64,000 nt of DNA, taken from positions 55,752 to 119,751 of the forward strand of contig CAUYLG010004892.1 of NCBI GenBank assembly GCA_963573385.1, in the 5' to 3' direction. A program made the translations under genes and the position numbers. The DNA comes from Cacajao melanocephalus. Lineage: Eukaryota; Chordata; Mammalia; Primates; Pitheciidae. The notes under the pieces are model-generated. The model was not told the DNA's origin and ran no database searches. It was given only the letters and a program-made list of their open reading frames with translations. Of this stretch, positions 28,201 to 43,200 are shown piece by piece. Within the stretch, counting starts at the first letter, position 1. The number at the start of each line of letters is the position of its first letter.

Positions 28201-31200
28201 TGAACGTCAGTGAAACTTAGTGCCTTCCTCTAGAGTGGGACCACTACTAGCATCTGCCCCATAGACCTGCCAGGGCCTGGACCAGGTAAGGCAACCTGCT
28301 CATCTCGGATGTGAAATTTAAGGGGCTACCAAAAATCTCAGTAATCAAGATAAATACTATTTTAATGCCATATTTTTAGGACATCAAAATTAATGCAAAA
28401 AATCCATGATGAAAATATCAGAATTTAAAAGCAAAGACAGGATCATTAACAGTGCTCCACTGAGCTCCGTTAGAGTCTGAGACAAAAGGAAAAATTCATA
28501 CTATCGCTCCTTGGACAGTTTGTTCATCACAGTATTTTCGCAGTAATTTTTATTTTAAAGAAATATTACATTAAAATATTATTTCTTTTGATTACTGCAT
28601 TTTTGGTGCCCCCGAAACCTTCAACCCCAGGTAAGTGCCTCGATCCCCTCCCCTTAGTCTTGAATATTAAATGAAGGGATACACATAGGCACAAGGCCTG
28701 GCACACAGTGGACGCTCAGCAAATGTCCTTCTGCTCCACCTTCTTCCTGGGGCATCTCGCCTGCAGGCCCCAGGGCTCAGGACATACCAGCACCCGGCTA
28801 TCCATGAAAAAATGACAACAGCCCCCAGATTAGCACAGGGCACTGTGCCAAGTGCTGTACACGCATTGCCTTGTTTAGACATCACGGCACCCTACAAGGT
28901 AGAAGCAGTTATCTTCACTCCTCCATTACAGATGAAGAGACTCAGAGTGTGAGGAATATGTCCCAGGCCAACTGGTGGAGCTTGGGTTCGAACTCAGTCA
29001 GTCTGACCCCAGAGCGCAAGGCTGTGTTATGGCCATCGCTCTCCAAAGGAGGGTGCTTGCACAAGGAAAATCCTTTGGTGTGCAGGAATAAAAAAAAAAT
29101 AATAACTGATTTAGACTCCTTTATATTTTCTTTCATCTTTTAAATATTTATTCTTAAATCTGTTTCTATATTTTACATTAATAGTACATCTATGGATGCA
29201 CATCTATGGCTGCATATGTATGGGTACATACGTATGCACACAAAATGATTTTACTTGATAGGAGTGTGCAATGAAAAGCATTTGCAGACCACCACTGCTC
29301 TGAAGAAACTGATCATTTGTGCTGCCTCTGATGGGACCTGCAAACCTCAGCTGACGAAGGATTTCTACATTCATCATCCCATTTGGTCCTCAGAGTCAAC
29401 CTGGTGGGGCAGGTCTACTCCTGTTTCTCAGATGAGAACGGAACCCCAGAGAGGCTGGGCTAATTGTTTGAGGTCACACAGCTTGCGAGTGGCAGCTCTA
29501 CGTCTAGGCTCCTGACTCTTCTAGCAAAGTGGCTAAGAGCACGGGTTTGCACTGGACTCTCTAGGGATGAACCCTGGCTCCACCACTAACCTCGAGCATG
29601 TTACTTGATCTCTCTCTCTAGGCTGTTTCTTCAACTGTAAAATAGGAAATATATAGCCCTGTTTCAAAGGGTAGTTGTAAGAAGTCAATGAGTAACACGC
29701 CCAAAGCAGTTGGTGCTTGGTACATTCTGAGTATTCAGTAAATGCTACACAGACTTCGGTGCCCCCAGGGTATGCCCACAAGGGACACTTGGGTGATTGT
29801 CTGGGACACTCACGGCAGAGGCGCGGGGTTCGCCAGTCAACAGCCACCCCATGCTGGCAACACTGGTGGGCATAAGCAGAGACGCTGGCACAGAAGCACT
29901 CACAGTCACCACCCCGGCTGCAGCCGCATGTGTCTGTCAGGCAGTTTGAGTAAAACCAGGTGACATCCACCTGGAGAAGGTCAGAAGTCAGAGGTCAGAG
30001 GACAGATCCCAGATGTCAGATCTGCAGCTTTTTAGCTGATGGCTCCCAGCACCAACATGAAGGGATCATGGGACAGGGTGAGCTGTCCTGTCTCATGAGG
30101 TGTGAAGGGAGGACAGCCAGCTCCCAAGGAAATGACAACTCCATGGACCAGGCAGATGCCCACTTTTGAGAATCAAGCTTTCTCCTTTCCAGAATCTGGG
30201 CTGTTTGATCCAGGAGCTGAGAGTGGCTGAGCAGGGGTAGAGCCTGAACTGCTTAGCCAGGGCCAGAGACAGCCAAGGCCAATCTGACAGCAGCCTTCAA
30301 GTCCTGCAGGGTGCTGTGCAGCGCTGAGCTCCAGCCTTCTCTGCGTGCAGAGGCAGAACAGGCAACAGGCAGTGCCTCAGCATGAGAGCTTTGGGTCCAC
30401 CATTTAGGAGAAGTTTGTGATAAGGAGGAAGAGCCAGATCAAGATGGGCTTGAAAAGGGCACAAGCTCCGTTTGCCTGGCTGTCTGTGCCTGGTCATCTG
30501 GGGAAAAGGATGGACTCATTCGAGCCGGCTGGAGGCAGGGGAATGGCAGAGGCAGATCTTTCCTATAGATCTGAGCTGTCCCTTCTGAGACACAGGGCAG
30601 TCTGAGAGCTGAAGGGATCCCAGGAGAGTGGAGGGGGGCTCAGGAGGGGCTGAGGCTGGGGTCCACTCACCACCGGGTGGCAGATCTCAAACACCTCACT
30701 GAGCAGGATGCTACACTCCTTCTTGGCAAATGGTTCTCGGAGAGGATTCAGGACACACGTATCCCGAGGATCGAGGGTGTCTGGGCACTAAGGGACAAAG
30801 GCAGGCCTGTTGACCTCCCTACTTGCCAAACGCCTGTTGCCTGACGGGACAGATTTTAGGGTAGCCGCCATGATCCTTGCCTCCTGATACTCATGTCCTT
30901 GTAAAATCCCCTCCCCTTGAGTGTAGCAGGGAGCTATGCCTTGCCTCAAACCAACAGAATAGGGCTCAGGTGATGGGACGGATGTGGCCATGTGTATGTG
31001 ATCACATGATTCCCAACATGAGATCCCAGAGCCCATCTTGCTGGAGTCTCTCCCTTGCTGGCTGTTGGGGCACCCCACATGGCAGGAAGTATCAGCGGTC
31101 TCTTGGAGCTGAGGGTGGTCTCTTGCCAAAAACTGACCCAAAAAAGATGAAAGCTCTCAGTCCTACAATTGCAAGGAGCTGAATGTGGCCAACAACCATG

Positions 31201-34200
31201 TGAGCAAGTGAGGAGGCAACTCCTTCCCCAGTGGAGCCTCCATGAGAGCCTAGCCCTGGCCGACACCTTGACTGCAGCCTTGTGAGACACTAAGCAGAGA
31301 ACCAGGTCAGGCCGTGCCCTGACTCCTGGCCCACAGAAACTGAGATAATGTATGTGTGTTGTTTAATGCCACTAAGTCTTATAAAATTGTTGCATTGCAG
31401 TGGATAACTAAGACAGATTTTTTCGATGACTGCTGAATCCCCTTTCTTAGACTACATTTTCACTGGAGAACCCCATGGTATGCCCAATGGGATTAGCAAG
31501 AGAGAAATATGATGCATATGGGGGTGTGGGGACAACAAGGGTTAGTCACCCACTGAGCTTCTCTAAAATGGGGGTGGGTTAGGGCACACTTTTCAGAGGC
31601 TGTGGGAACAGCCTTGTCCCACCTGGAGCAGTTATGCCCAACTGCTTCCCCTACTCCCGTCTACATAGGCTCATCTCCGTGTACTTTCCAGTGGGACATT
31701 AAGATCACTAAGTCTAAGAAAGGCAAATATGTAACACTCATATCACCGCTGTCCACTGCTGCTCCCATGGCAGACATAAATAATCGATCACAGTCCTTCT
31801 TTCAGCTGAGCTTGACACAGATCTTGGATGTTTCTCAACATAGCTCCCAAGCAGCCTCTTTTGGCCAATCAGAGTTGTCACATGAAGTGAAATCTATTCA
31901 TCATCCTTCTCTTGGCTCAGTCCCTCTCTTCACAGAGGATTGCAGAGATGGGACTTACTCAAGGTCACCCAGAAAGTCAATAGATGACTCAAGACAAGAA
32001 CCTAGGTCTCCTGCTCTCAACTCAGTGCTGCTTCCCCAATAGGTTGCAGCTTGGCAGCCTCAGTTAGACATCTCTCAGACTGTCCTTCAGGGCAGTCCCC
32101 TCATTTCTGCCTCTGCTAGTGTTGCCCTTCCTCTCAGAGAACTTCTCTCTGATATATTCATCAATTTAAGCATGGCCCAGACTTTAAGTGCCAGCACCAG
32201 TCTCACCTCCTTCAGGAAGCCTTCCCTGATTGCCTCAACCCACCTCAGTCTCTCTTGGTTTCTTCTCTGTGCCAGACCTAGTGCCAGGCACTGGGGGGCA
32301 TCGATGATGAGTGACCATCTCTCCTGGAACAGACTTTATCACCTTCCCAATCCCCCACCACCCTACCAGGGCTTGGTCCAGGGTAGGGTTGGCAGCTGGA
32401 TTTGTGAGACAAGAGGTTGCATGATCTTCAGGCCACAGGACAGTCTAGGGCTAGGGATGCAGTCAAAGGCTGAGAACATTGCAGAAGGCTCACAACAGCG
32501 TCCCTCTTCCCTGACCTGGGGCCAGGTTCAGTGCTGATGGTGCCCATCCGAGTGAGGGGCATGAGCCAGCCTGGAGAGGCTTTACCTCAACTGCAGCCCA
32601 ACTGCTGCCAAACTCCTGGGGGTTAGTCAACTCTAGGTTTTCCGGGGTCCTCATCTCATTGATGGTTTTTAAGTCAAAGTTCCCACAGAGGCCCGCCAGC
32701 TGGCCCTGAAAGGAGAGTGGACACCATGGTCAGCTGCAAGCATGCCAGGGGATGAGCCACAGGCAGAGGGGTTTCCATGAGCCCAGGGGTCTATCACTGA
32801 CATGGAAGCCACTGCTGAGGTCACAGTTTGAAGAGGGATGGGGCAAGGCCAGAGGAGAAGAGGCCCAGAGGAGAAGAGGCCCAGAGCAGGGTGGAGGAGA
32901 GAATAGAGGCATGCTCTTCTTGGCTCCTCAGGAAGGGTAGAGCTCACCCAAGGACACCTAGGGCTTGGCTCAGCCCCAGGCAGGGGATCCCATGAGGGTC
33001 ACTGCTTATGTGAGTACCTGCCACTGAGGCCCAGCCTGGATGTGCACTGTGGTTCTCTGGTCCCACAAGAGGGTGACATGCTCCCGTGGGAAATGCACCA
33101 GTGTGAAAAATCCCGCTCGCCACGTGTGGACCTCCTGCTTGTCATCCAGGAAACTCTCTGGACTCTAGAGGGACAGAGATGGTCAGTACCTCAGTACCCA
33201 AGTGCCCCCCAATGCCCAGGTCAGCTGTGCCTGCAGCCAGGCGCTCACCAACGCCTCTGTCTCCCTCATACCCTGACACTGGCCTCTGTGTTCCTGACCC
33301 CAGCCAAGGAATTCAGTCTGGGCTTCTAACTCAGTGGCTCTCCAAGAGAAACTGCTGTGGTAAGGAAGCCAGGCCTCGGCCCTCTTCTGCCCCAACCCCT
33401 GGTAACCTGTAAATTATCTACACAACCTTCACAGGTACTGAGCCTTACAGGATTTCCAGAGTCATCATCAAAGACAATGAGTGAGTTCCCAACGTTGATG
33501 GAAATAAATTTCCTGCAGATCATGCCAGAGCTGTAGCAGTTCACATTCTCTACCATCACAGAGAAGCTGAAATCTGACGTGCTCTGAGAAGAAAATAAGT
33601 GAGTCCAATAAAACAAGAGAGAAAAGAGATCTCGCCGAGAGGCACAGAGGTGGAGGAACATGCACTCCCGAGTGGCTTTCAATCCACTTCTACTTTGTCT
33701 TAGCTGAGCTGTGTGACTCTGGGCAACGTCTGTTCTCTGAAGCTGTTCTGGTTTTGGATGCCTAGTGCAGTGTTTAGCATGTAGTGACTCTCCAAAATAG
33801 CTGAGGAATGAATGTATTAATAAATATATAATAGGGATTATTGTGTTGATAGTTTGGGGAAGAGGCACTGTCTCACATACATCCTTGATGCTAGGGTAAG
33901 CTTTTTGGAGGGCAATTTGCTGGCATTGAGTATTTTAAATGTACATAGCTTTTTATATAGCAGTTCCACTTCTAAGAACCTGGGGATACATCCACACAGG
34001 TATTCGCTGGAGCATTTAAATATTGGTGACAACCTAAATGTCCATCAATGGGAAAAAATAAAACAAACTAGAGGACATTAATTCTGTAGAATTCTACACA
34101 GCTGTTCAAAAGAAAAAAGTGTGCACTGACTATATAAAATCAAGTCAAGGTATCCTAGTAAATGAAGAAAGCACATTGTAGAATATTATTCATATAAACT

Positions 34201-37200
34201 AAACAAAGTGTGTGTGTGTGTGTGTGTGTCCATGTCTCACGGAAAAATGGTCTTGCAGGATTCATCCCTGATTGTTTGGAGTGGTTATTCAACAGGAGAC
34301 AGGAACAGAAGAGATGGGAAGGGGAATATTTGTTTTTAATATACACTTTTATGATATTTTAAATGTTAGTAAAGAGCATGCATTAACCTTTAAAACTCTT
34401 TAAATAAAATGAGGTCAGTAATCTTTATCCTGTGGAGTTACTGCAATTATGTGAAAGATCCCAGTACAGTGCCGGCCCTATAGGTAAGATTCCTTCCATA
34501 AAAGGTTTTATTAGTATTATTTGTTATTTTTATTATTGATGTTACTCTTATGAGATAGGAGTGTCACAGTCCTATGTCAGTGCACATTCCTCCTGGGGGA
34601 GGGATCCTGCCCTCACTGTGCCCCCATATCACCAGTTTTCTTCCTTCAGGTGAGCTGAAAACTAAAACCTGTGACTCCTTAACCACACCACCTCTCCAGT
34701 CAGATTTCTTGGTCAAACTTGACCCCAGCTCTACCACTGACTGCTGTGTGACTTGGGCATGTTACCTAACTTCCCTTAGCCTGAGTTGTTACATCTATAA
34801 CATGGGATCTATAAACTCTACCTTGTAGAGCTGCTGTGATATTTAAGTGAAATAATCCACAAAATATGGCTCAGCGACTCCTAGGTATATAACAAAAGCT
34901 CAAAAAGCATTCGCTCTTGCTAGTATAGGCAGAAAAAAAGCATTGGGACCCAACAGAACAAGGTTATAATGGTGAGCAGACAGGCAATGCAGTCTCTCAG
35001 GACTGGTGAGCTCCGTCCAGCCCTGAGTTTGTGTCTCAGCACTTCTTCCAGTCTCTAGACAGCCCCACCTCAGGGCTTAGATCCCCGACCACCCAATTCT
35101 GCATCAGACTGGAGTCCAGAGCACCAGCATGCCCTGACAGATCCGCACGGAGCCAGCTGGGCAGACACATCCTGGAACTCACCTTAACCAGGTGCACTTT
35201 GCATGCCCCCACGAAGTCAAACGGGAGCCCATCAAACGTGCGGTAATGCCGGTCTCCATAGGCAGTGCAGGTGGAGGCACAAGGATGGAGGGTGCACTGG
35301 AATGAACCCCGCTGGCACACGCTGAAACACACACACCCAGACCAGTTCGCAGGGCACACCCACCCCATATCTGAATACTCACGACAGGGCCATTGCCTAT
35401 TGAATGCATGCACACCGTGTCCCTAGGCAAAGAGGTCAACAAACATCATCGACCTCTAACAGGAGCCTGGAGGGCAGGATTGTGATTTCGTGCAGGAGAC
35501 ACCAGGGCTCAGAGAGGTTATGGGACACAGCCAATAAATAATGGACCTGATGTTTAACACAGATCTATTTAACTCCAAAGTCCATACTCCCTTTACCATT
35601 CTGTTCATTCACTTATTCATTCACTCAACAAACGTTAGGTGCCTACCATATCCCAGGCATTATTCCAAAATTTCAAGATACATCAGTGAATAAAACAGCA
35701 AAAAGAAAAAAAAAAACCTTCTGCCTCTGTGAAATGTTTACTCTAGAGGGAGAAGATATATACTAAACAAAAAATAATAAGGCAGTGCGAGTATGTACTA
35801 TAGTGAGTTAGAAGGCAATGAGTGTTATGGGGGAGCAGGATACAGGGCACTGGGAATGCTGGTGGAGTGGGCTACAATTTTAAATAGGGTAGTTGGGCAT
35901 GTGTGAGTAGAGAGGTAAAGGAGGTGACGGAGATAGTTCCATGGGTATTCCAAACAAAGGGTACAGTCTCTCCAAAGGCCCTGGGAATCACCCAGGAGAC
36001 AAGATGATTAGAATAGAGAGTGCAAGGGCAAGAGAGTAGAAGAGGAATTCGGAGGGGCTATGGAGGGTCAGATGACATGGGTCCAATAAGGCCACTGTGG
36101 GAAGGCTAGCGCCTGCTAGGAATGAGGGAGGGAGGCATTGGAAGACTTGATCATGGGAATGACATGATGTGATTTATGTTCCACTCTGGCTGCCACACTG
36201 AGCCTAAGCTCAAGGGGGTCAAGGGGAAGCAGAAAGACCTGTTGGGAAGTTACTGCAGCACATCAGGATAGATGACAGCTTGGAGCAGGGTAACAGCAGT
36301 GGAGAGGATGAGAAGGTGTCAGATTCTGGGTATATTTTGAAGGTAGAATCAAAGGGGTTTGCAGACTGGTTGGATATAGGTAGTAAGAGAGAAGACTCAA
36401 GGTTGACTCCAGATTTTTTTGGCCTGAGCGACTGGAAGAATGAAGTCTTCATCAACTCAGATGGGGAAGGCTGAGGGAGAAGTAGGTTTGAGGGGAAAGA
36501 TCAGATGTGCAGTTCTGGACATGCTGAGTTTGAGACATCCATTAGACATGCATATGGTGATGTCAAGTAGGCAGTTGGATGTGTGAGTCTAGAGTTGAGA
36601 AGCATGGATTGGACTACAGGTAGAAATCTGGTCGTCCTCTGCCTATGGATGGGCTTTATAGCCATGAGATTGGGTGAGCTCACCAAGGAAGTGAGTATAA
36701 ATACAGAGGAGGATGGAGAAGAAGAAGAACCAATGAAGGAAGCTGAGAAGGGGAAGGAAGAGAGGTCAGAGGAAAAGCAAGAGGAGGTGGTGTCCCAGGA
36801 GCCACGTAAATGAAAGTATCAAAAAGGAGGGAATGATGGAAACGTGATCAACTGTGTCAACGGCCACCCACAGGTCTAGGAAGGTGAGGACTGAGAAAGG
36901 AAAACTGGATATGGCAACATGGAAGTTAATGGTAACCTTAGCAGGAACACTGTCAATGGGATCATGGGAAAATGCCTGACTGAGAGGGCTTAAAGGGAAA
37001 TGGGAGAGCAGGAGCTTGAAACAGCAAGTATAGAAAAAGTGCTCAGGGACTTCTAGAGGAATGGAGCAGTTCCTAGGAGGTTGAAAGTTTTTCAAATAAT
37101 ATATTTTTACACAATAGGGATGACCCAGGAGAGAATGTTAAATTGTTTCTATGGGAGAAAAGGGGGAGAGATGCTGTAGTGATGTCCTTAGGTGGGCAAG

Positions 37201-40200
37201 GGAGGAACTGGGACCCAGAGTACAAGTGAAGGGATTGGCTTTAGATAGGCACATGGACACTTAGTCCATCTGTTGTACAGGCAGGATCCATGGGTACAGA
37301 GCCTGGAAAGTTCTCATGGCTTTAGTTTACTCAGGGAAATAGGAAGCAGGATCATTAGAGAAGAATGAGAGGGGAGGAGGCGTCAGGGCTTTGAGGAGAG
37401 AGGAGAAAGAGTGGAATAGTTACCTAGCAGGATGAAAGAGCAAAGCAGACCCAGGAAATCGTCTGAGATCCCATCAGCCCTGAGGGCCTTTTTGGATGGC
37501 TCTGAGTCCATGAATTTAAAATGAGAGCTGGCAGCCGGGTTTTGCACATCCCTCCTGTTGCATTCAGCTTCATGAATGCAGACACAAAGGAAAGAAAGGC
37601 GTGGATGTCACCAGGGTTGTGGTTTTGCCAAACAAGTAGGGCAAAGCAGGAGGAGGAAAAGAAGTGGGGTTGCATCAAGGAAGTGGTTATGGTTCTGGAC
37701 CACAGGTTGAGGCAAAAGGGAAGGGAGACATCAAGTGGGTGAGAGGTAGCAGAGAGGTGGTTGTGGATGAGAAATCCCCACGGGGTTGCAGGATTGAGGG
37801 AGTCAGGGTATGACAGGGAGTGGAGCAGAAAGACAGAAGGTGAGGAGACACATTGGGATATGGGCTGGGTGAGTTGTTAGGAAAGACAAGATCTACAAGA
37901 TGACCCCTCACTCCGCGAGGATGGAGAAAGGTCTTTGGAAAAGAGAGGATGAAGAAACTGAGATGTTGGGAGATACCAGAAGCACCTCTAAACAGATACT
38001 ACGCTCTCCAAGAATTAGGGAAGGAGTAGGGTTGGCAAGAGTCACAGAGCTCAGCCAAAATCTTCGGAAGTAAAGGGGGAGGAAGTAAAGACTTCGTGTC
38101 TGACAGCAACAATGAGGAGCAGGCTTTCTCCAGTGACATGCCACAGACACACTCAGCCATGCACTGACTCCACAGCTTCCTAAGCCTGTGTATCCATCCA
38201 GTTATTCACCCACCGACATGACCTATGACTCAGCCACAAAGGCAGTGCTGGAAATACTCCCACCGTGGCTGACCATGCTACTGACAATGGCGACGCAGAA
38301 CACAGAGCTGGGAAGAGATGGGCAGCCAGGCTCCATACACAGATCCCAGCAAATTCTTGAGTGGCACAAGCATGACCCACCTCCCCAGGGAGAGCAGCTG
38401 GAATCTGGGCCACAGTGGCAGGTCCTTCCAGAGCAAATATCGAGGTTTGTCCATGCATTAGGAGGTAGAATTTTCACAACTGAGTTAAAAAGTAAAAACT
38501 TGCCCATCTATCTCTTAGGTTTCTATAGAAGAGAGGCCACCCACCCTTCACAGCCTCTCCTGTGAAGACAGATGCCTCCTCAAGTCAGAGTTCCAAATCC
38601 TAAATAATCCCAGCTCTTTGGCCTTCTCACCACCTCTGACTTGGATTTGATAACTGAACACACTGCGCTCACAGGAGAAGCTTCAACATAACTCAGCTAC
38701 CTACTCCCTGACTGATGGTGAGGGTGCTGCTACCAGGGCTGGAGTCCAGTGAAGTGATGGAAGTGACTCTGTCTCAGGGCCTGAGCACCCCTGGGCAAAT
38801 CTAGGCCAGCCAGCCCCAGTCTCTGTCATGTGCCTGGCATCCCTCGTCAGTTCTGGCTCACCACAGTCACAAAATCCCACGAAAAAATGAGCACACAGCC
38901 TGAGCAGAGATCTGTGTCTTAACATTATACCCAGGGACTTCTGGGGTCAAACAGCCAGGGCTCTGACCTGCTAAGTACACTCTGATGTATCTGAGGAAAC
39001 CAGCCTTGGAGCAGATGGGCTTGACCGTGACCCTGCTTCTAACACAGAAAGAAACACTATGGCCATCCTGCAGACCAGAGAAACAGGGTGGTTTCAATCC
39101 CAGCATGGGACAGGGACTGGGGGCCATGCTCCAGCTAGCCAGATGGGTCTCCGAGATAGAACCTCTCTGAGCTTCTCTGCTGGGCCCTGGAGTTCCAGTG
39201 CCAGGGCCTTCCTGCTCACCTCAGGCTGCCCCTAGCTGGTTCTCGAAATTGGAACAGGTACTGGGTTTACTTTCCAGTATCAGGGCACATTTATCATTTC
39301 TCACCCCCTCCCCCAGCATTCTCTCTATCAGAAAGCCGAGTCTACCCACTGCCTACCCACCACTACATGACCCAGAACAGGCCCTGCAGAACTAGCCCCG
39401 AGTCTGTTTCCACAGAATCCAATCCAGGTGCACACACTCACACATATGTGCACTTACATTACTGAACAAACACCCTCACATGTACTTTCGTACACAAGAA
39501 TGTACCTCTGCACAGGCAAGCACTGTGCACACTTACACAGATATTTTCACTCACATGTGAATACAAATACGTATAGCCAATATACACATATATCCACACA
39601 CTTTGCACATACATGTCCACATATTTTAAATGGATCCTAATGCACACAAATATATATAAACACACCTGTCTACATATACAAATTTCTAATTGTACATATT
39701 CACGAACATATTGAGATTTGTGAATGTCTGCCTTTATATATATATATATATATATATCTCCATGTACATGCATCTTCACATATGCAGGTACGCATTTTGG
39801 ATTTGCAGTCACACTCATATGTTCACATAAATATGTGAACAAATTGTCGTGGTTACAAATAGGCATGTATACACATTCATATACATGACTGAATAAACAC
39901 ATTCATGTATTCCTTTGTATGCATATACTTGCATGTGTACACAAACCCCTATACCACACACAACACACAAACACACACCATGAATACAAACATAATGAAA
40001 GGGGAATGCTAGACTATACACTCAATCATGCACCCACATCCATGCCCCCTCCCAGCAAAAAAGCAAAGCCTGCTTGGGACCCTCACTTACCAGGTATGGC
40101 AAGGAGACATCACCTGGTCCCCAGGGAAGTGCTCCTTCCCCTTCCAAGTGCAGGGGCACTCCTCTGGCAGAAAACATGCATCCCCGTGTCTGAGCAGGCT

Positions 40201-43200
40201 GTAGGGACACAGTAAGCAGGCAGTCAAGAGAGCACCCTTCCATAGCTGCCATCTGTGGAGGACCCTGCCTCAACCTGGATGCTCAGAGATGGCGTCCACC
40301 ATTTACCCTAGAAGATGCTGACTGTGTATTTACTGCACAACCTGCAGCTGCCCAAAGAGGTTCAGAGGCCCCTTGGTAATTGGGAGAACCAGTAACGGAC
40401 TAGGCCCAGCCTGGAAGTTCCTGTCATCCATCAGGAAGCGAGGCTTACGTCTACCAGCCACAGTCCTGCTGGCCAGGGGGATGCCAGTTGCTCCTTAGGC
40501 ACTAGTTGTATACTAATGAACAGGCCATGGATGTGGGCACTGACCCTCCTACCCAGGTTGTTCGTGGAGCTCTCAGACCACAGGCCCCAAAGCTACAGCG
40601 CTGCCGTCTTCTAGTCCGGTTTCCATGAAATCTGACCACTCCCAGGCCAGAGCCAAGGATGTCTCAGGGCATTTATTAAAGCTCTCAGGCCACAGCATCA
40701 GGCTAGATCCAGTTATCAACAGCATAGAGCCTGCGGCAGGGCTAAGAACAAAAACTTTGGCAATAAATAATTTTCCATTCAAATCCAGGATCTAACTAAA
40801 ACAAGTTACTCAACCTTCCTATTTTATTTTTGAAAAGAATACAAGCACATGGGTTAAAGAGGTAAAAAGAAAGGGTGCTACAGGCATTTTACTGAAAGGG
40901 TCTCTTGTTAGTTGCTTCTGTATCCAGATTTTCTGCCTGGAGTCACTTTCTGGACCATAGTACAGGATGATGGAACCCAAGCACAGCACGATGTCTCCCT
41001 GAGGAGAGCAGACAGAAAATGGGGTTCAGGGCTTCTGAAGTGGCCAGAATGTCCAGGTCAGGATGTAAAATAGAAAGGATTAAAATAAAAGTTCTAACTT
41101 AGACATACAAGAGCAAACTGAATCCAAAGTAAATAGTAAGAAAGAAATAAAGATGGCCAGGTCGATGGCTCGCGCCTGTAATCCCAGCACTTTGGGAGGC
41201 CGAGACAGGCAGATCACGAGGTCAGGAGATCGAGATCATCCTGGCTAGCACAGTGAAACCCCGTCTCCAATAAAAATGCAAAAAATCAGCTGGGGCGTGG
41301 TGGTGTGCTTCAGTAATCCCAGCTACTTGGGAGGCTAAGGCAGGAGAATCACTTAAACCTGGGAGGCAGAGGTTCAGTGAGCCGAGATCATGTCACTGCG
41401 CTCCAGCCTGGGCGACAGGGCAAGACTCCATCTCAAAAATAAATAAATATATAAAGATAAGATCAGAAATTAGTGAAATAGAAAACAGAATAACAATGCA
41501 GAAAAATCAACAAAACCAGATGTTGGTTCTTTGAAAAGACCAATAAAATTGACAAACCCCTGTCTAAACTGAATGATAAAAAGGGCAGGGAGAATATTCA
41601 AATTACCAATATCTGGAACAAAGAGGAGATATTGCTACAAATTCTACTGATAGTAAAAGGAAAATAAGGAAATATTATGTACAACGTTAAGTGAATAAAT
41701 TTGACAACTTAGATGAAATGAACAGATTCCTTAAAAGGCACAAACTATAAATACTCAGCCGAGAAGGAATAGGTAAACTGAATAGCCCAATATCTTTAAA
41801 GAAATTAAATTTGAAGTTAAAACTCCTCCAAGATTGGTAAATTTTCTACCAGGTGTTTAAGGAAGAAATAATACTAGTTTTAAACAAACTCTTCCAAAAG
41901 TTGAAACGAAAATAATACTTCCCAACTCATTTTATAAGACCAGCATTAATCTGATACCAACATCAGACAAAAACATTGCAAGTATGGAAAACCACAGACC
42001 ATAGAATATTAAATAATACATCAGTCACAACTAGGGTTTATCCCAGGAATGTAAGGCTGGTTTAAGATTTTAAAAATCAACCAATGTAATTTGCCACATT
42101 TATAAAATAAAGGGAAAATATCATACAATATTCCAATAAATAAAATCTATTGACAGGCTGGGTGCAGTGGCTCACACTTATAATCCCAGCACTTGGGAGA
42201 CCAAGGCAGGAGGATCACTTGAGACCAGGAGTTCAAGAACAGCCTGGCCAAAATGGAAAAACCCCCTCTACTAAAAATACAAAAATTAGCCAGACATGGT
42301 GGCCCATGCCTGTAATCCCAGCTACTCTGGAGGCTTAAGCATGAGAGTCACCTGGACTTGAGAGGCAGAGGTGCAGTGAGCCAAGATCACGACACTGCAC
42401 TCCAGCCTGGGCAACGGAGTGAGACTCCATCTCAAAAAAAAAAAAAAAAAAAAAAAAAATCAATTGACAAAATTCAATACCCATTTATTACAAAAATTTG
42501 CACCATAATAGAAATAAAAAGAAACTACCCTAATCTGGTAAAAATCATTTGCAAAAAAACTACAACTAATGTTAAAATTAATGGTAGAAGACTGACTGCT
42601 TTAACCCAAAATAAGACAAAAGCAATGATTTTTACTTCTATTCAAAAATATATTGTAAGTCCAATACAGCATGATAAGGCAAGGAACATATGACATGTAA
42701 AATTTTTAAATAAAGAAGTAAAACTATCTTTATTCACAGATGACATGATCACTTACTGAAATCCTAAATAATCAAAAAAAAAAAAAAACCACTAGAACTC
42801 ATAGATTTAGCAAGATTGCAGAATGCAAGGTCAATGTGAAAATCGACTGTATTTCTGCATTGTGACAATAAAAAATGGAAAATTAATAAAATAATACCAT
42901 TTATAACATCAACAAAAACAGCAAATACCTATGAAAAAAATTCAATGAAAGATGTGTAAACCTTTACACTAAAACTATGAAATATTGCTGAGAGAAATTA
43001 AAGAAGACCAATAAATAGGAAAATAATACCGTATTTGTGGTTTGGAGGACTTTCTGGTGTTAAGACGTTAATTCTCCTCAAATTGATTTACAAATTCAAC
43101 ACAATTTCATTCAAAACCTCAGAGGTTTTGTTTTGTTTTTTTTGGTAGAAATTGATAAGATGATCCTAAATTTATTTGGAAATGCAAAGACCTAGAACAA

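Larger units (their letters stand above)
27159..29813 (-). other. OTOG intron E18-E19
   Basis: 2655 bp. MIR-type pieces lie near 28110-28290, 28780-29005, 29361-29520 and 29525-29760. The AT-rich block at 28310-28600 has no repeat I can name. Confidence 0.65.
33584..35182 (-). other. OTOG intron E13-E14
   Basis: 1599 bp. It has a MIR-like piece near 33670-33800, an old L1 tail at 33830-34400, a (GT)n run at 34207-34229 and a MIR near 34715-34920. Confidence 0.65.
35322..40090 (-). other. OTOG intron E12-E13
   Basis: 4769 bp. An old L2-type repeat occupies about 35590-36650. The middle (36650-39420) is unique-looking with GA-rich patches. A CA/TA-rich stretch fills 39425-39990, next to E12. 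Confidence 0.65.
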